From assembly GCF_000220395.1 (NCBI RefSeq), contig NW_004086438.1, positions 1-25,947 on the forward strand: 25,947 nucleotides of DNA. The letters are read 5' to 3'. Source of the DNA: Ichthyophthirius multifiliis. Lineage: Eukaryota > Ciliophora > Oligohymenophorea > Hymenostomatida. Numbering within the stretch: the first letter of the stretch is position 1; each line of letters opens with the position of its first letter. Below the pieces are notes generated by a model. It did no database searches. It saw nothing but the letters and a program-made list of their open reading frames with translations, and was not told where the DNA came from. A program made the translations under genes and the position numbers. Below, one piece after another: positions 1-12,700 of the stretch.

Positions 1-146
1 AGAATAAGAATAAGAATAAGAATAAGAATAAGAATAAGAATAAGAATAAGAATAAGAATAAGAATAAGAATAAGAATAAGAATAAGAATAAGAATAAGAA
101 TAAGAATAAGAATAAGAATAAGAATAAGAATAAGAATAAGAATAAA
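1..146 (+). repeat. (GAATAA)n coding microsatellite, array 1
   Basis: About 24 uninterrupted copies of the hexamer touch the left edge of the window, so the array is probably longer. In the frame used by the flanking coding sequence it reads Glu-Gln repeated, with every Gln encoded by TAA. Confidence 0.95.
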
Positions 147-316
147 AAGTATAATAAAAAGAATAGAAAAATCTATAATAAAAAAAATAAAATATATAAT
201 AATAAGACAAAAAATAAGTAAAATAATTAAAAGAAGAATAAGTATAAGAATAAAAGATAGTATAAGAATAAGAAATAAATATATTAGATAAAGAATAAGT
301 AATTTAATTTAATAAA

Positions 317-370
<54 letters not shown>

Positions 371-3300
371 TATAATAATAAATATATATTTAGTCTTAAT
401 AATAAGAAGAAATATATTTTTAATAAGATTATTAATGCGAATATATTTTATTTAAAAATGAAAATAATAAATAGGAATTAAAAAAATTGAATGATTATTT
501 TATTTAAAATAATAATAAAGATGATTAAAATTATTAAAATACTGAAAATTATAGAAACAAGCAATAATAATTTCTTTAATAAGATCTAAATTTATAAAAT
601 TTACAAGAATATATAGACATATAAAATTAATTTTAATTAAAAATAAATACTAGTTAAGAAAATTTAGAAAATAATAAATTTAATTTAAGCCAAAAAAATT
701 AAATTTTAAATGCAAAATAAGAAAATAATTAATTTATTGAATAAGAAAATATAAAAAATTAATTATAATAAGAAATATAAATTCCTAAATAATAACAATA
801 ATAAAAAGAATTTTAAAAAATAAACATAATAAAATAATAATAAAAATAGGATAATAATTTACAATTTAGTTCATAAAATTAATAATAAACTGCAGATTAA
901 AACATATTTTAATTGGTTTAAATAGATGAAATGCAAAAAAATTAATTACAATAAAGAAATATTGACCATGAATACTAAAATAATTCTAATAATTATAATT
1001 AGTAAGTAGATTTTGTATAAGGAAATTCTAATATTTAAAATGAATAAAAGAACCAACAATAGTTTAATAATAATATAATAGTTAATTAATAAGAATAATA
1101 AAATTAAAACTAAATAATTAATTAAGTAAATAAAACATAATAGTCGTAAAATTAATAAGGTTATAAAAATGCTAATTTTAAAAATATTAATCAATAAACA
1201 AATATTGACTAAATTTAAACCTCTTAAGTTTAATTTAGTAAGAATAATATACAATAAGAAAATTAGAAAATATGTTAAGTTTAAAATTAAGTTTTAGTTT
1301 AAGAAAATAGTGACAATGACAATATAGATTAAATTTAATTGAGCTTAGATTAAAATAATTTTTAAAAAGAGAATAATTGTAATACATGTTAAATGGATTT
1401 AAAATAGGCATAAAGTTATATATGTTAAAATTAAGATGAAATTGTTTAAAAAAATAATTAAATAATAGAGAATGTACTTGATCAAAGTAAATAATAAACA
1501 TATAAAAATTAAGGATAAATTAAAGATATAAATAAATAAAAATAAATTTTATAAAATTAATAAAAATAAAAAATAATCAAAAACTAGATTAAGAATAAGA
1601 ATAAGAATAAGAATAAGAATAAGAATAAGATTAAGAATAAGAATAAGAATAAGAATAAGAATAAGAATAAGAATAAGAATAAGAATAAGAATAAGAATAA
1701 GAATAAGAATTAGAATTAGAATAAGAATAAGAATAAGAATAAGAATAAGAATAAGAATTAGAATTAGAATAAGAATAAGAATAAGAATAAGAATAAGAAT
1801 AAGAATAAGAATAAGAATAAGAATAAGAATAAGAATAAGAATAAGAATAAGAATAAGAATAAGATTAAGAATAAGAATAAGAATAAGAATAAGAATAAGA
1901 ATAAGATTAAGAAGAAGAATAAGAATAAGAATAAAAATAAGAATAAGAATAAGAATAAGAATAAGAATAAGAATAAAAATAAGAATAAGAATAAGAATAA
2001 GAATAAGAATAAGAATAAAAATAAGAATAAGAATAAGAATAAAATAAAAATTAAAATTAAAATTAAAATGAAACATATTAAATTTAAATGATTAATTATG
2101 AAAAATAAAATATTTAAAATTAATAAAATAAATCATTTTAAAATGATTAACTTAACGTATTAAATTAATAAGATAATAAAAATTAAAACTAAAACCTTTT
2201 ATAATATTAGAATTAAATTTTTGATGAAAATTAAACACATTTTGATAATGAATTAAAAGACGATCAAATCAATAGTTTGTTTTTTTAATAAATAGACAAA
2301 TAAGTAAATTAATTATAATCTTAAAATGAAATTAATAATAATAACAGTTAAAATATATACCAAACTTTTACTTAAAATTAGTAAAATAACTCTTCTTAGT
2401 AAACTTAAATAAATTAATAAGTAGTTTAAGAAAAATAAATTCCTAATAATTTAAAATCTTAAGAATGTTCTGAAGAATCAAATGATTTATAAAAATATCA
2501 CTAGATAGATGATTAAGTTAATAATTAAAAAGAAAATTAACATATTTAATTATCAATTAATGAATATTCCAATTTAATGAAAAAAAACGATTAAGTTAAT
2601 TTATTATAAAATAAAAATAATGAATAAGGGGAAGATAAATAATCATAAAATGTGATTGAATAATAGTAATTTTAAGTAGAATAAATTTATAAATAATAAT
2701 ATGAACAATAAAATAATTAGAAATAAAATGATTAAATAATTTATATGTAAGAATAAGAGGAAGATAATAAAGAAACAATTAAATAATAAAAAAAATAATA
2801 GAAAGAATAATATTAAGAAAAAAATATTGATTAATTAGTTTAATAATAATTAAACAATAGATAATAAACAGAAAATATTGAGAAAAATAAACTTGAATAA
2901 TCAAATAATAATGACTAAATTTAATAATTACAAGATAATAAAGAATAATTAAATATAAGGAATTAAGAATAATAAAAATAGTTTGATTATGAAGAAATGC
3001 AATAAGAAGAATAAAAATAAATCCAATAAGCATCTTTATCAAAAATATAAATCTTTTAAGCTGAAGATTAAGAAAATTTCAATTAACAAAATGTCTAAAA
3101 TGAATAATAAAGCACTATATAATTAGAATATTATAATTAAAAGATAAATTAATAATAAATCCTTAATTAAAAATAATTATAATTAGGTTAATAATAAAAT
3201 TATGGTAATCAAGTATTCTAAAGTAATTTAATTATTCAAAAAGAAGCCTAAGAAAAAAATAAGAGTGAATAAGAAAACTTTTAAAATTAATAAAAAAGTG

Positions 3301-6300
3301 ATTAATAGCAGGTATTTATTTAACATTAATATAATGACAAATAAAGCATTAAAGATTAAATCTATATCGATACATAATAAACTATTTAAAATAATTAAAG
3401 ATAGATTGAATAAGATTAGATAACGAAAATTTAGGATAATTAATAAGAATAAAGTTTTAATATAAACAACAATCATAATTATAGCAATTAACCTTTAGAA
3501 ATATCAAATAAAGATTCAAAATTATAATTATTATAATAAGAAACAAATTAAAATTAAGCAAACATTTTACTAAATAATTTGTAATTATAGAAAAGTTAAT
3601 TATTTAATGAAAATGCTTCTAAAAATTTGGAAGAAAATTAAAAAGAAGGCAATTTTTAGATGTCTTAAGGTTAAATGTTATTAATAGACGAAAACTAAAA
3701 TAATCAAGAAATAATATAAGAATAAAATGTGGACACTTAAGTTTAATTAAATGAAGAAAAATATTAATAAAACATAAAAGATTAAAATAAAAGTTTTGAA
3801 AAGGCTTAAAACATAATAACTACTAATTAAAATAATATTTAAGGACATGATTAATAAATTGATATTTAAGAAAAAGAAGACGAATGTAAAGAAATTAAAA
3901 ATAATAATTTGGATTTATAAAAATAGAGTGAAGAAAAAAAAGCTTAATTTCATAAAAATATTAAGATTAAAAAACATAATAAGTGAGTTAGGTTTTTTAA
4001 GTTAAAGATGAGGTTAATGAATTAGTAAAAAAATATATGAGTATTAAATCATAGGAAAATAAAAATGTAAATAATAAATTAAATTAAAGTGAAAATAATA
4101 TAAATGAATAAAATGAGTAATAATAAAATAAAAGCTTAAAAATGAATGATTAAGTAAATGAAATATAAGCTTTAAATTAAAAATAATAAAATTAAGAAAA
4201 CTCTTAAGAAAAACAAAATATATTAAACAATATAATAGACAAAAGTTAATAAAAAACTGAAGATTAAAATTAGTAATAAAATCAATTAGAAAATTAAATA
4301 TCATAAAAATAAATCTAAACAAATTTGACTAGAAATTAAGTCGAAGAAAATTAATAATAATTTAATTAAAAAATACCTCTTGCTGATTTTATGAATAATA
4401 GTCAACATTAAATTTATCAAGAGCAATTATAGGAAGTAAATGAATAAAATAATAATAATTTTTAAGAAAATATGTAAATTTAATCTTAGTAAATTTAAAA
4501 TTCTGATAATTAGTTTTAAAAATAAATTGATTAAAATATTACATTGTTTGAAAAAGATATAACTTAGTTTAAAAATAAAGAAAAAGAAATGTAAAATTTT
4601 GAAAATAATAATATTATAATGAAAGAAATCATAAAAACATAATAATTAAATGAAAAAAATTAAATAGACTCTAAAAATGAAATATAAAATTAATAATAAT
4701 TAACATAAATCAAATAAAATAATGAGCCGAACAATAATATTAATGAAAATAATAATAATATAAACTAATTAATCAATAATAGTGAAGAATTAAATGTATA
4801 AATTTAGGATATTAATTCATCTATTAATAAAAAGTAAGAAAATGAACAAAGCAATATTGTATAAAATAAATAAGATAATTAATAAAAAATAAAAAATTAA
4901 TTGTTAAATAAAGATAATAATTAATATATTATATAATAAGATTAAAGATTAGTAATTTAAAATTAATAATAATTAATATTAAATCCAGATTATGAGTAAT
5001 TAGAAAATTTACGTATTTAAGAAGAGACTGGAAGAATTTCTATAAATTAAAAAGAAGAAGATTTGTAATCTGAAAAATAAGAAAATATCAGTGATAAAAA
5101 TAAATCCAATGATAATTTATTTATAGAAATTAAATCTTTTGATGAAAACTTGAATTAATAAAATTTTTAAAACTAAGAATAAATGCAATAAAATTAAATT
5201 TATAAATTGGAAAATAATTAATAATAAATTAATTTATTTAATTAAGAATATAGTCTAATAGAAGAGAATTATAGTATTTAGAATGAAATTGACGATATTT
5301 AATAAAAAAGCTCTATTGAATAAATAGAAGACTAAAATGATAAAGTAAGCCAATAAAAAGATAACATTTTGCAAAAAAATATTAAGTTTAGAAATTAAAT
5401 GATTTATAATAATAATAACAATTTACCTCAAGTTCTGAAACTGAAGAAAATTAAAAATAAATTAAAAAAGAAGATAATAAAATAATATAATAAAAAGAAA
5501 AAATATTAATTGCTTTTAGCAAGTTTTAAGTAATAATTAAATTAATTAAAAAAATTAAAAAACAATGAAGAGAGTAATAATAAAAATAATAACTTAATTA
5601 ATTAAATAACTAATAATTAAATAGAAGATAATAAACAAAATATAAATGAAATATAAAATTAATAAAATATAAATATTGAATTATAAAACTAATTATCTTT
5701 TGATGAAGAAAATAAATAAATATAAAATTCAGGAAATTAATTAATATAAATTGAATAATAAGAAAACTCAGATTTAAATTCAAGTGATATATAAAACATA
5801 GCTTAAATTCAAAAATAAGAATAATTAATTTAAATGAATTTCATATAAAAAAAAAAGGAGAATGAATATAATTTTAATTAAGATTAAGAAATTTATTAAT
5901 AATAAAAATAAGTAAAAGAATTATAAAAATAATAAGAAAATATTTAATAAAATGAATATCTATAATAATAATAAGAAATAAAAGAAACCTTAAATTAATA
6001 ATAAGATATATAAATAAATTAATAATAAGAAAATATAAAAAAATAAAAAAAATAAATATTTGGTAAACTATAATCTATTAATTTGATTTATTAAACATAA
6101 TTAAATGATTAAATAACAAAAAATATATAAAAAATATAATATGATTAATTTTAAAATGCGAACAAATAATCTAATGAAGAATTTAATTAAGAATATTAGT
6201 ATTTTAGTGATGATAATAATCAAGAAATAAAAGAAAACTAAAACATAAATTCAAATATCTAATAATAATAAAAATATAGCAATCATATAAAAGAATAGTT

Positions 6301-9300
6301 TAACAAATATAGTATTTATGAAAAAAATTTCAAAAAAAATAAAATTAGTAAATCTTTAGAGAGCTCATATTTTAATAGGCGAAATTCAAATGAAAAAAAA
6401 TAAAGAAGTTTTAACTTGATTAAAAAATCAAAAACTATTCATCATGAATCTTAATAAAATAATTTTTAAGTAGAAAAGTAAAAAAATAAATTTAAATAAA
6501 TAAGATCTAATGAAAAATATAATTAAGATTTAGAAAATTAATAATAAAATGGAAATAAGTAGTATTTTAATAATTAAAAAAACAATGATAACAATAATAA
6601 TAAATAAGATTAATTGGATTATTAAAATAATTAATAATCATTAAATAGTGTAAGTAAAGAAAATTAAAACTTAAGATAGTATAAATAAGAGGAATATTTA
6701 ACATTTTCAATCAATGAAATCTACAAATCTATTGAATAATTAAACTAAAATACTATTGAAACTTAAGAAAATAAATGCAAATAAATAAATATTGAGTAAA
6801 ATTAAATTTAAAATAATTTCGGAAAATAAAATGAATAAGAAAATCTTTTAAATTCATAAAATAATATTATTTTATAAAAACAAGATTCAAATTCATTTTA
6901 AGATAACTTGAATATTTTTGATACATTGAATAGTCATTAATAATTAAATTCTGATTAAATTAGCTAATTCTAATTATTTATTAGTGATATTTTAATAAAA
7001 AGCTAAAACGAAGAAATTAATAATGTGGAAATGTTATAAAAATTTGAAGAATTAATATAAATTAATAACAATACATTTTAAAATTTTCCAAATTAAAATT
7101 AATTATAAATATAAAATGCACTTAATTAACATATTAAAATTTTTTAAAATAAAACATTAAAAAGTGATTATTTTATAGAATAAGAAGACGAACAACAAAA
7201 AACTAAATAAACTCCATAAATAAACTAATAATAAGATCAATAAAATTAATTGAATTAAAGTTATAATTCAGACTACGAAAATTTATTTAAAATAGATACT
7301 TAATAATAAAATTAATAATATGAAGATAATTAATAAGAATAAATATCTGAATAACTAGAAAAAAACTAGAAAAAAAAAGAAAATTAAATATAAAATATAA
7401 ATAATTAAAAGGAATAAAAAAATGAAGATTATTCATTTGAAATAAAAGAAAATGATTAAGCTTAATTGTAAAATTAGATAAAAGAATAAAATTATATTTT
7501 AAATTAATGTTAGTTTGATGAAATTGAAAATTAAAAATAAATAATTGAAAAATCTCAAGAAATAAACAAAATTCAAAAAAACATTATAGACAAAATATAA
7601 ATATAATTAAAAGATATTTAATAGGAAAGAAATGAAGAGATATTAAAATAAAAATAATAAAAATTAAATGAATAGAAATTAAAGAAATAAGAAAATATTA
7701 AAGATGAAGAGGAATTATAAAAATAAAATAATTAGGAGAAAGAGTTTTAATTATAGCATTTTTAATAAAAAAGCCAACAAAATGCTTAAATATAAAATTA
7801 ATAATAATAAATAATAGAAAATTAAAAAATATCAAATAAACTTTTAGATAACTAAAAGAAATTAATTGAATAAATAGAAAATAAAATATAAAATTTAAAT
7901 TAGGAAGAAAATGAATAATATATAGTAAATTAAATTTAAGAAAATAAATAAAAGCCCTAATTTTAATAATTATTAACTATTTTAGAAGAATAATAAGAAA
8001 TCGAATAAACATAATTTAAATAATAAAAATAATCTGACATATAAAAAGTTCTAAGGAATTCATAAAAAAATTAAAAATCTAAAAGTTGTTTAAAATAATA
8101 AATAGAAATCTAATAAATATAAGATTAACAAATTATACTTATATAATAAGAATAAGAATAAGAATAAGAATAAGAATAAGAATAAGAATAATAATAAGAA
8201 TAAGAATAAGAATAAGAATAAGAATAAGAATAAGAATAAGAATAAGAATAAGAATAAGAATAAGAATAAGAATAAGAATAAGAATAAGAATAAGAATAAG
8301 AATAAGAATAAGAATAAGAATAAGAATAAGAATAAGAATAAGAAAAATATTTAGAATAATAATATAATTAATAATTTTTATAACAAGAATAATTATAAAA
8401 TTAATAAAAAAAATAAGAATAATAATATTAAGACAAGTAAATAAAAAATTAATAGTTATAATGTAAAAAATTAAATGCAGAATTATTTTAAATCAATGAT
8501 TAAGCATAAAAAAAAAACCAAAGAATAAATTGACAATAATAATATTTCTTCTAATTAAACTTCATATGATTTAAATTAAAAAATTAAAAATAATAATTAA
8601 ATAAATAATTAAAATAATTTTTAAATATAATAAAATAATTAGAATAAAAATAGTGAAACTAATTAATAAATTATAAATGAAACTTTATTAAATTATGGAA
8701 CAAATAGTATGAATGCTTCCTAATAAACTATTCCATAATCTGATTTAAATAATTAAGAGTCTTAAATTTTAAATTAGTAAATCAAATAATAACAAGATAA
8801 TGCTTTAAATAATAATTAATAAAAAAATTCTTAAAAAAAAAAAAAAAAAATTGTTTTAAATTATAGATAACATTATAATAAATATTTTTCACGAGTTTAC
8901 TAAAGAAGATAAATTTCATTTTAAGATTATTAAATGCAAAAAAATAATTTCATAAATAAAAATTTCAATTCTTAAAATAAAAGCCATAGTATTTCTTCGG
9001 AACTTAAAAATGATAAATATAGTTCTTTTTTTTCTTTAAATGAAAATAAATTAGATAATCAATATCTTTTTAATTCTTTGCATAAACTAAATGAAGATAA
9101 AAGCTTTTCTTAAGGAAAAATTTGGAATGAACCTGAACGAAAAATTGAGGAAAAATAATACGTTAATCCATTTTATGATTCTGAAAATAGCTTTAGGGTT
9201 CACCAATAATAAATTTAATAAGAAATTATAGAAAAACCTATAATTAACTAATAGAATCTAAAACCTAATAGTCTAAATAAAGATTAAGAAGTATTCTAGT

Positions 9301-10666
9301 AACTTTAAAATCATAATTTAATTTAAATATTAGAGAACGAAGTTGCTTAGCAAGAAATTTAAGTTGGCTAAAAAATAAGTTAAAAAGATTTATATAGCAT
9401 ACAAGGTAATGAAAATAATTACAATTTAGAAAACTCTTTTTAGAATGTTGAAAATTTTTAAAAAAACTAATAAAAAGAAAAGCTAAACTTTGAAATATAA
9501 TAATAATAAAATGATTTACCTATTAATATTATGTAAAATTATAGCTAATCATATAGTTAAAATAAAGACTTAGATTCTAATAATATATATTATGAAACAA
9601 ATTAGAATTTTGTCAATGAAGATTAATAATTTTAATACACTTCAAATATTAAATAATAAGCCTTTTCAAATAATAATTTATAAAAAAATTAGAACTAAAT
9701 GTCTACATTTAGTTAACAAGAATAAGAATAAAATAATTTGATAAATGAAAAATAAAAAAGTAATGAAAATATTAAAGAATAAAAACAATAATTATTTTTA
9801 GAAAATTATTAAAGTATATAATTAAAAAATAAATAGTAATAAATTTTATAATAATCTATTTAAGAAGAAAATATAAAAGATAATTAAATTCAAGAATAAT
9901 AATTAAATTAATAATAAAATAAAAATGAACAAAAATCATAATAAGAAATTAACATAAGTTAAAAAAATTTATATTAACTTACATAAAAGAGAGTTTTACG
10001 GGGAGAATAAACTATTATTAGCTATGATTCTTAAAATAATTAAAACTCTAATCGAAAATAAAGTTAAACATTATTACCTATCGATGAATAATTAAATTTC
10101 AGTTTCGATAATTAATAATAAAAAGAAAATTTAAATTAAAAGAAAAATAAGTATTATTAATTTTATGATCTGATATAAAATATTTTATATAAAAAATTAT
10201 TTTTTTCATTTTAATGTTTAAAAGAATAATATTAAAATCAAAAAAATTAAGATCTACTAACATAAACTCCTAAAAAAAAGCTAAATGTATAAACAAACAA
10301 TACTTATTAATAAATGATTTCAGATAGTATTGAAAAATTGATAAAAATATAAAAAGAAGCACAAGCTAATTAAAAAAACAAAAATTAGCAAGACAAAGAA
10401 ACTTCAGTTAAATATTTAGAATAAAAATTTCTATATAAATTTGATAAAGAATAAAAAGACGAAGTATTATTGTAAAATATAACAGAAAATAATTTTAAAA
10501 ATTTAAGATAATAGCTAGAGTAATAAGAGTAAAATTATATGAATGAATCAGGTTTTTATGGTAAAAAAATAATATTAAATAAATTAAAAATAAAAAAAAA
10601 GAACTAGATAATAATGTTAAAAATGAAGAAGAATAAATGTAAAATATATAATTAAATGAAATGATA

Positions 10667-10710
<44 letters not shown>

Positions 10711-11815
10711 TAATTAAAATGAAAACGAATTATAAAATTTATAATAATCATAATTAGAAGAATATTATAAATATTAATTAATAAAATAATAATAAATTTA
10801 ATAATAAGATTAGTTAAATTTTTTATAATAAGAATAATATGATGAATTAAATGAAGAATAATAAGATTAACAATATAAATATTTATAATTACAATAATAT
10901 TAAGATTACCAACAAGCATATTATGATCAATAATATGACGAAATATTAGATGTTTAATATTAAGCATAATTACAATAATAATTAGATAATTACAATAATT
11001 AAGATTAATATTATGAGCAAGATCAGGGATAATATGAAGATCATTAAGAAAATTAAGAACATGAAAGATAATAATATATATAATAATAGTTATAATATTA
11101 ATAATATTAATATAATTAATAATATAAATAAAACTATTCTTAGTATTAAAATAATTCGTAATAAAATTAAGATTTTCCTTATTTAAATTTCGATTTTTCT
11201 TAAAGTAATTTAAATTTATATGAACAATAATAACAATAATATGAATAAATACCTCAATAAATTAGTACAACTAATAATTAACTTAAGTAATCATATAACA
11301 AAGAATAAATGAATAATTTACTATTATAAACTCCTTAATAAAATAAATTTGAAAGTCATACTTAAACTTAAGAAAATAAAAATTCGCTTGTTGATTATAG
11401 CAATACAATATTTAATTCTTTAAAAAAGAAAAGACATTAATATTTAAAAGCATCTAGTGTATATAATTACAATTAAATAAATAGCCAAGAAAAGAAAAAA
11501 TTGAATTTATTCTTATTTGATGAACCAAGGTAACATATGCCTGTTTACGAAAGAGTTATAAAAGCATAGAAAAAATATATTGCATTCTAATTTAAAAGCC
11601 TTCATAATCAAAAAGTGGTTTATAAGTCTATTCCAACCGATAGTAATTAATTATCCTAATTTATTGTTTAAAGTTAAGGTTATTTAAATTAATCTCATAA
11701 AAATTTGAACTAATATTCAAATATATCTTATTTGTAATCCAATAGACTTTCTTAAAATGAGTCAAATATTTAAATGTAAAATAAAGAAGTTATAAAAAGT
11801 TAATTAGATTTATGA
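1..11815 (+). CDS. Giant Gln/Asn/Glu-rich low-complexity protein, 5' end outside the window
   Basis: With TAA/TAG read as Gln, the plus strand is open almost continuously to a TGA at 11813-11815, giving roughly 3,800 residues. The start lies left of the window. Reading frames change at points where GT-AG introns fit: 299-393 (95 nt, phase 0), 1487-1587 (101 nt) and 10561-10601 (41 nt; the AG at 10607 also fits). Two further changes, within 3886-3985 and 8437-8531, could be introns or one-base run-length errors. The protein is mostly Q, N, E, K and I, with (EQ)n arrays, a 13-Gln run and a Lys/Glu/Gln segment at about 7540-7760 that looks like coiled coil. The last ~130 residues are more ordinary and include LFLFDEPRQHMPVYERVIKA. 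I recognise no domain. It could be a scaffold or a prion-like protein, but that is speculation. Two adjacent genes split near 3985 are possible but less likely, because no spacer is visible. Confidence 0.75.
299..393 (+). other. Intron of the giant gene carrying a TAA array
   Basis: The sequence starts GTAATTT and ends TATATTTAG. Its 95-nt length is exactly what moves the reading from the upstream Glu-Gln frame (codons starting at 2, 5, 8...) to the downstream frame (codons starting at 394). The junction is phase 0. The intron holds the trinucleotide run at 319-370, which therefore would not be translated. Confidence 0.6.
319..370 (+). repeat. (TAA)n trinucleotide microsatellite
   Basis: A nearly pure TAA/AAT run of about 17 units. 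It lies inside the inferred 299-393 intron. If that intron were retained the run would encode poly-Gln or poly-Asn, depending on the frame. Confidence 0.9.
1487..1587 (+). other. Intron of the giant gene just before array 2
   Basis: The donor is GTAAAT and the acceptor AACTAG. The 101-nt length shifts the frame from codons starting at 1486 to codons starting at 1590, which is where the Glu-Gln reading of array 2 begins. Without it the upstream frame runs into a TGA shortly after the array. The acceptor is the only AG nearby that satisfies the frame. Confidence 0.5.
1589..2041 (+). repeat. (GAATAA)n coding microsatellite, array 2
   Basis: About 75 hexamer units with scattered point variants (GAT, GAA-for-TAA, TTA and AAA codons) that never break the six-base phase. 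In the coding frame the array encodes Glu-Gln with occasional Asp, Leu or Lys. The preserved phase and mostly conservative variants suggest selection on the reading frame. Confidence 0.93.
8145..8343 (+). repeat. (GAATAA)n coding microsatellite, array 3
   Basis: About 33 hexamer units with one altered unit near 8190. In the frame used upstream it reads Glu-Gln. In the frame used downstream of about 8530 it would read Asn-Lys. The choice depends on where the frame change between 8048 and 8530 occurs. Confidence 0.93.
8437..8531 (+). other. Unresolved frame change in the giant gene
   Basis: Upstream sequence is read in the frame that ends in TGA at about 8530, whereas all sequence downstream of that is read one base later. 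A 61-nt GT-AG intron at 8463-8523 (GTAAAA...CCAAAG) fits the required length. One extra A in the ten-A run near 8508-8517 would fit equally well. An earlier intron, such as 8048-8105, is also possible and would change how array 3 is read. Confidence 0.4.
10561..10601 (+). other. 41-nt intron of the giant gene
   Basis: The GTAAAAA donor follows codons ending in Gly-Phe-Tyr, and the acceptor is an A-run ending in AG. The length restores the frame used from 10604 to the stop. Without it, the downstream frame meets a TGA at about 10544. It has the same size as an intron inferred in the RAP gene at 15269-15309. Confidence 0.55.
10670..10708 (+). repeat. Poly-Gln run of 13 TAA codons
   Basis: In the frame leading to the final TGA, thirteen consecutive TAA codons encode poly-Gln. 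They are followed by several hundred bases of Gln/Tyr/Asp-rich sequence. Confidence 0.85.
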
Positions 11816-11996
11816 AATTTTTTTTTTTTTTCTATAAAAATATTTATTAAATTTATATATATTAAATCATATATTATAATTATACATATATATATTTATG
11901 TTTAGTGTTATTTTTTTTAAAAAAAATTATTAAATAAATATTTGTTTTTATGTTAAAAATTATATTTGAATTTTTTTTTATGAAGAACAAAAATAT
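11816..11996. other. Short AT-rich spacer after the giant gene
   Basis: T-rich and A-rich runs with no sustained codon pattern on either strand. It probably holds the 3' end of the giant gene's transcript and the 5' flank of the small gene at 11997. Confidence 0.5.
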
Positions 11997-12397
11997 ATGA
12001 GTATTGAATAAATTTTAAAAATATATAATTCATTTTTAGAAATAAATATTAAAATAAAGATTGCTCTATTATTAATTTTTTAGATATTAAATAAATGCTT
12101 CGAATATCAAATAAAAGCATTTAAATTTAATTCTAGACAATGTATAAAGCAAATAATATTAGCAATTTTTTTTAAATAGAAGATAACAAAAATAAAATCC
12201 CAGATATTATGAAAAATAAATAATATTAATAAATAAAAATAATTAAATTTTAAGCTTTTAAAACAAACAAAAAATAATTTTTTTTCTATTCATATTTTTC
12301 ATCTAAATTTAAAATTTCATAAAATTAATTAATAGAAAAAGTTGAAAAAATTTAATAAATTTCATACATTAAGTGTTTTGTTTATTTTAAGATATGA
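11997..12397 (+). CDS. Small hypothetical protein, 120 residues, one intron
   Basis: The ATG at 11997 opens a reading that begins MSIEQILKIYNSF. A 38-nt GT-AG intron at 12142-12179 (GTATAA...AAATAG) changes the frame as needed, and translation then continues to TGA at 12395-12397. The two exons sum to 363 nt, a whole number of codons. The alternative to the intron is one missing T in the run at 12166-12173. Composition is Ile/Lys/Phe/Gln-rich with a hydrophobic stretch near residues 20-30. No family is recognised. The minus strand here is T-rich and much less protein-like. Confidence 0.4.
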
Positions 12398-12700
12398 CCT
12401 ATGTTTAGTTTGGCTAAATATATATATATTATTTTACAGAAATATTTAAATATTTATTATAATTTTTTTTTTAAAGATTATAAATAAAAAATTAATTAGT
12501 TTTGGATAATAAATAATGTATCTACATAATTAATAGATTAAATAAAATCATACTCATTAAATAAAAAAATAAAAATTGTACATATATTTCTTTTAAAATA
12601 TTTTATTTATAAACTTTTTTTAAATTCAATAATTGTTTTCTTCTTCATATTGATATATATTATATTAAAATCTTTTGTTTAATTAGAAATAATATTAATG
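12398..12700. other. Non-coding spacer
   Basis: AT-rich DNA between the small plus-strand gene and a weak minus-strand candidate. Because TGA is rare in DNA with so little G, long stop-free stretches here are not evidence of coding. I see no motif or repeat of note. Confidence 0.4.

Noticed and set aside
1-146. Tandem array as a CRISPR or telomeric repeat
   Set aside because: The unit is six bases with no spacers, is not a ciliate G-rich telomere repeat, and lies inside coding sequence.
1549-2076. Minus-strand standard-code ORF of Ile-Leu repeats
   Set aside because: It is the antisense reading of the (GAATAA)n array. The plus strand has the coding composition of the surrounding gene.
8086-8367. 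Plus-strand Arg-Ile repeat ORF
   Set aside because: It is only the third frame of array 3. The flanking sequence is coding in other frames, and the Arg-Ile frame is blocked on both sides.
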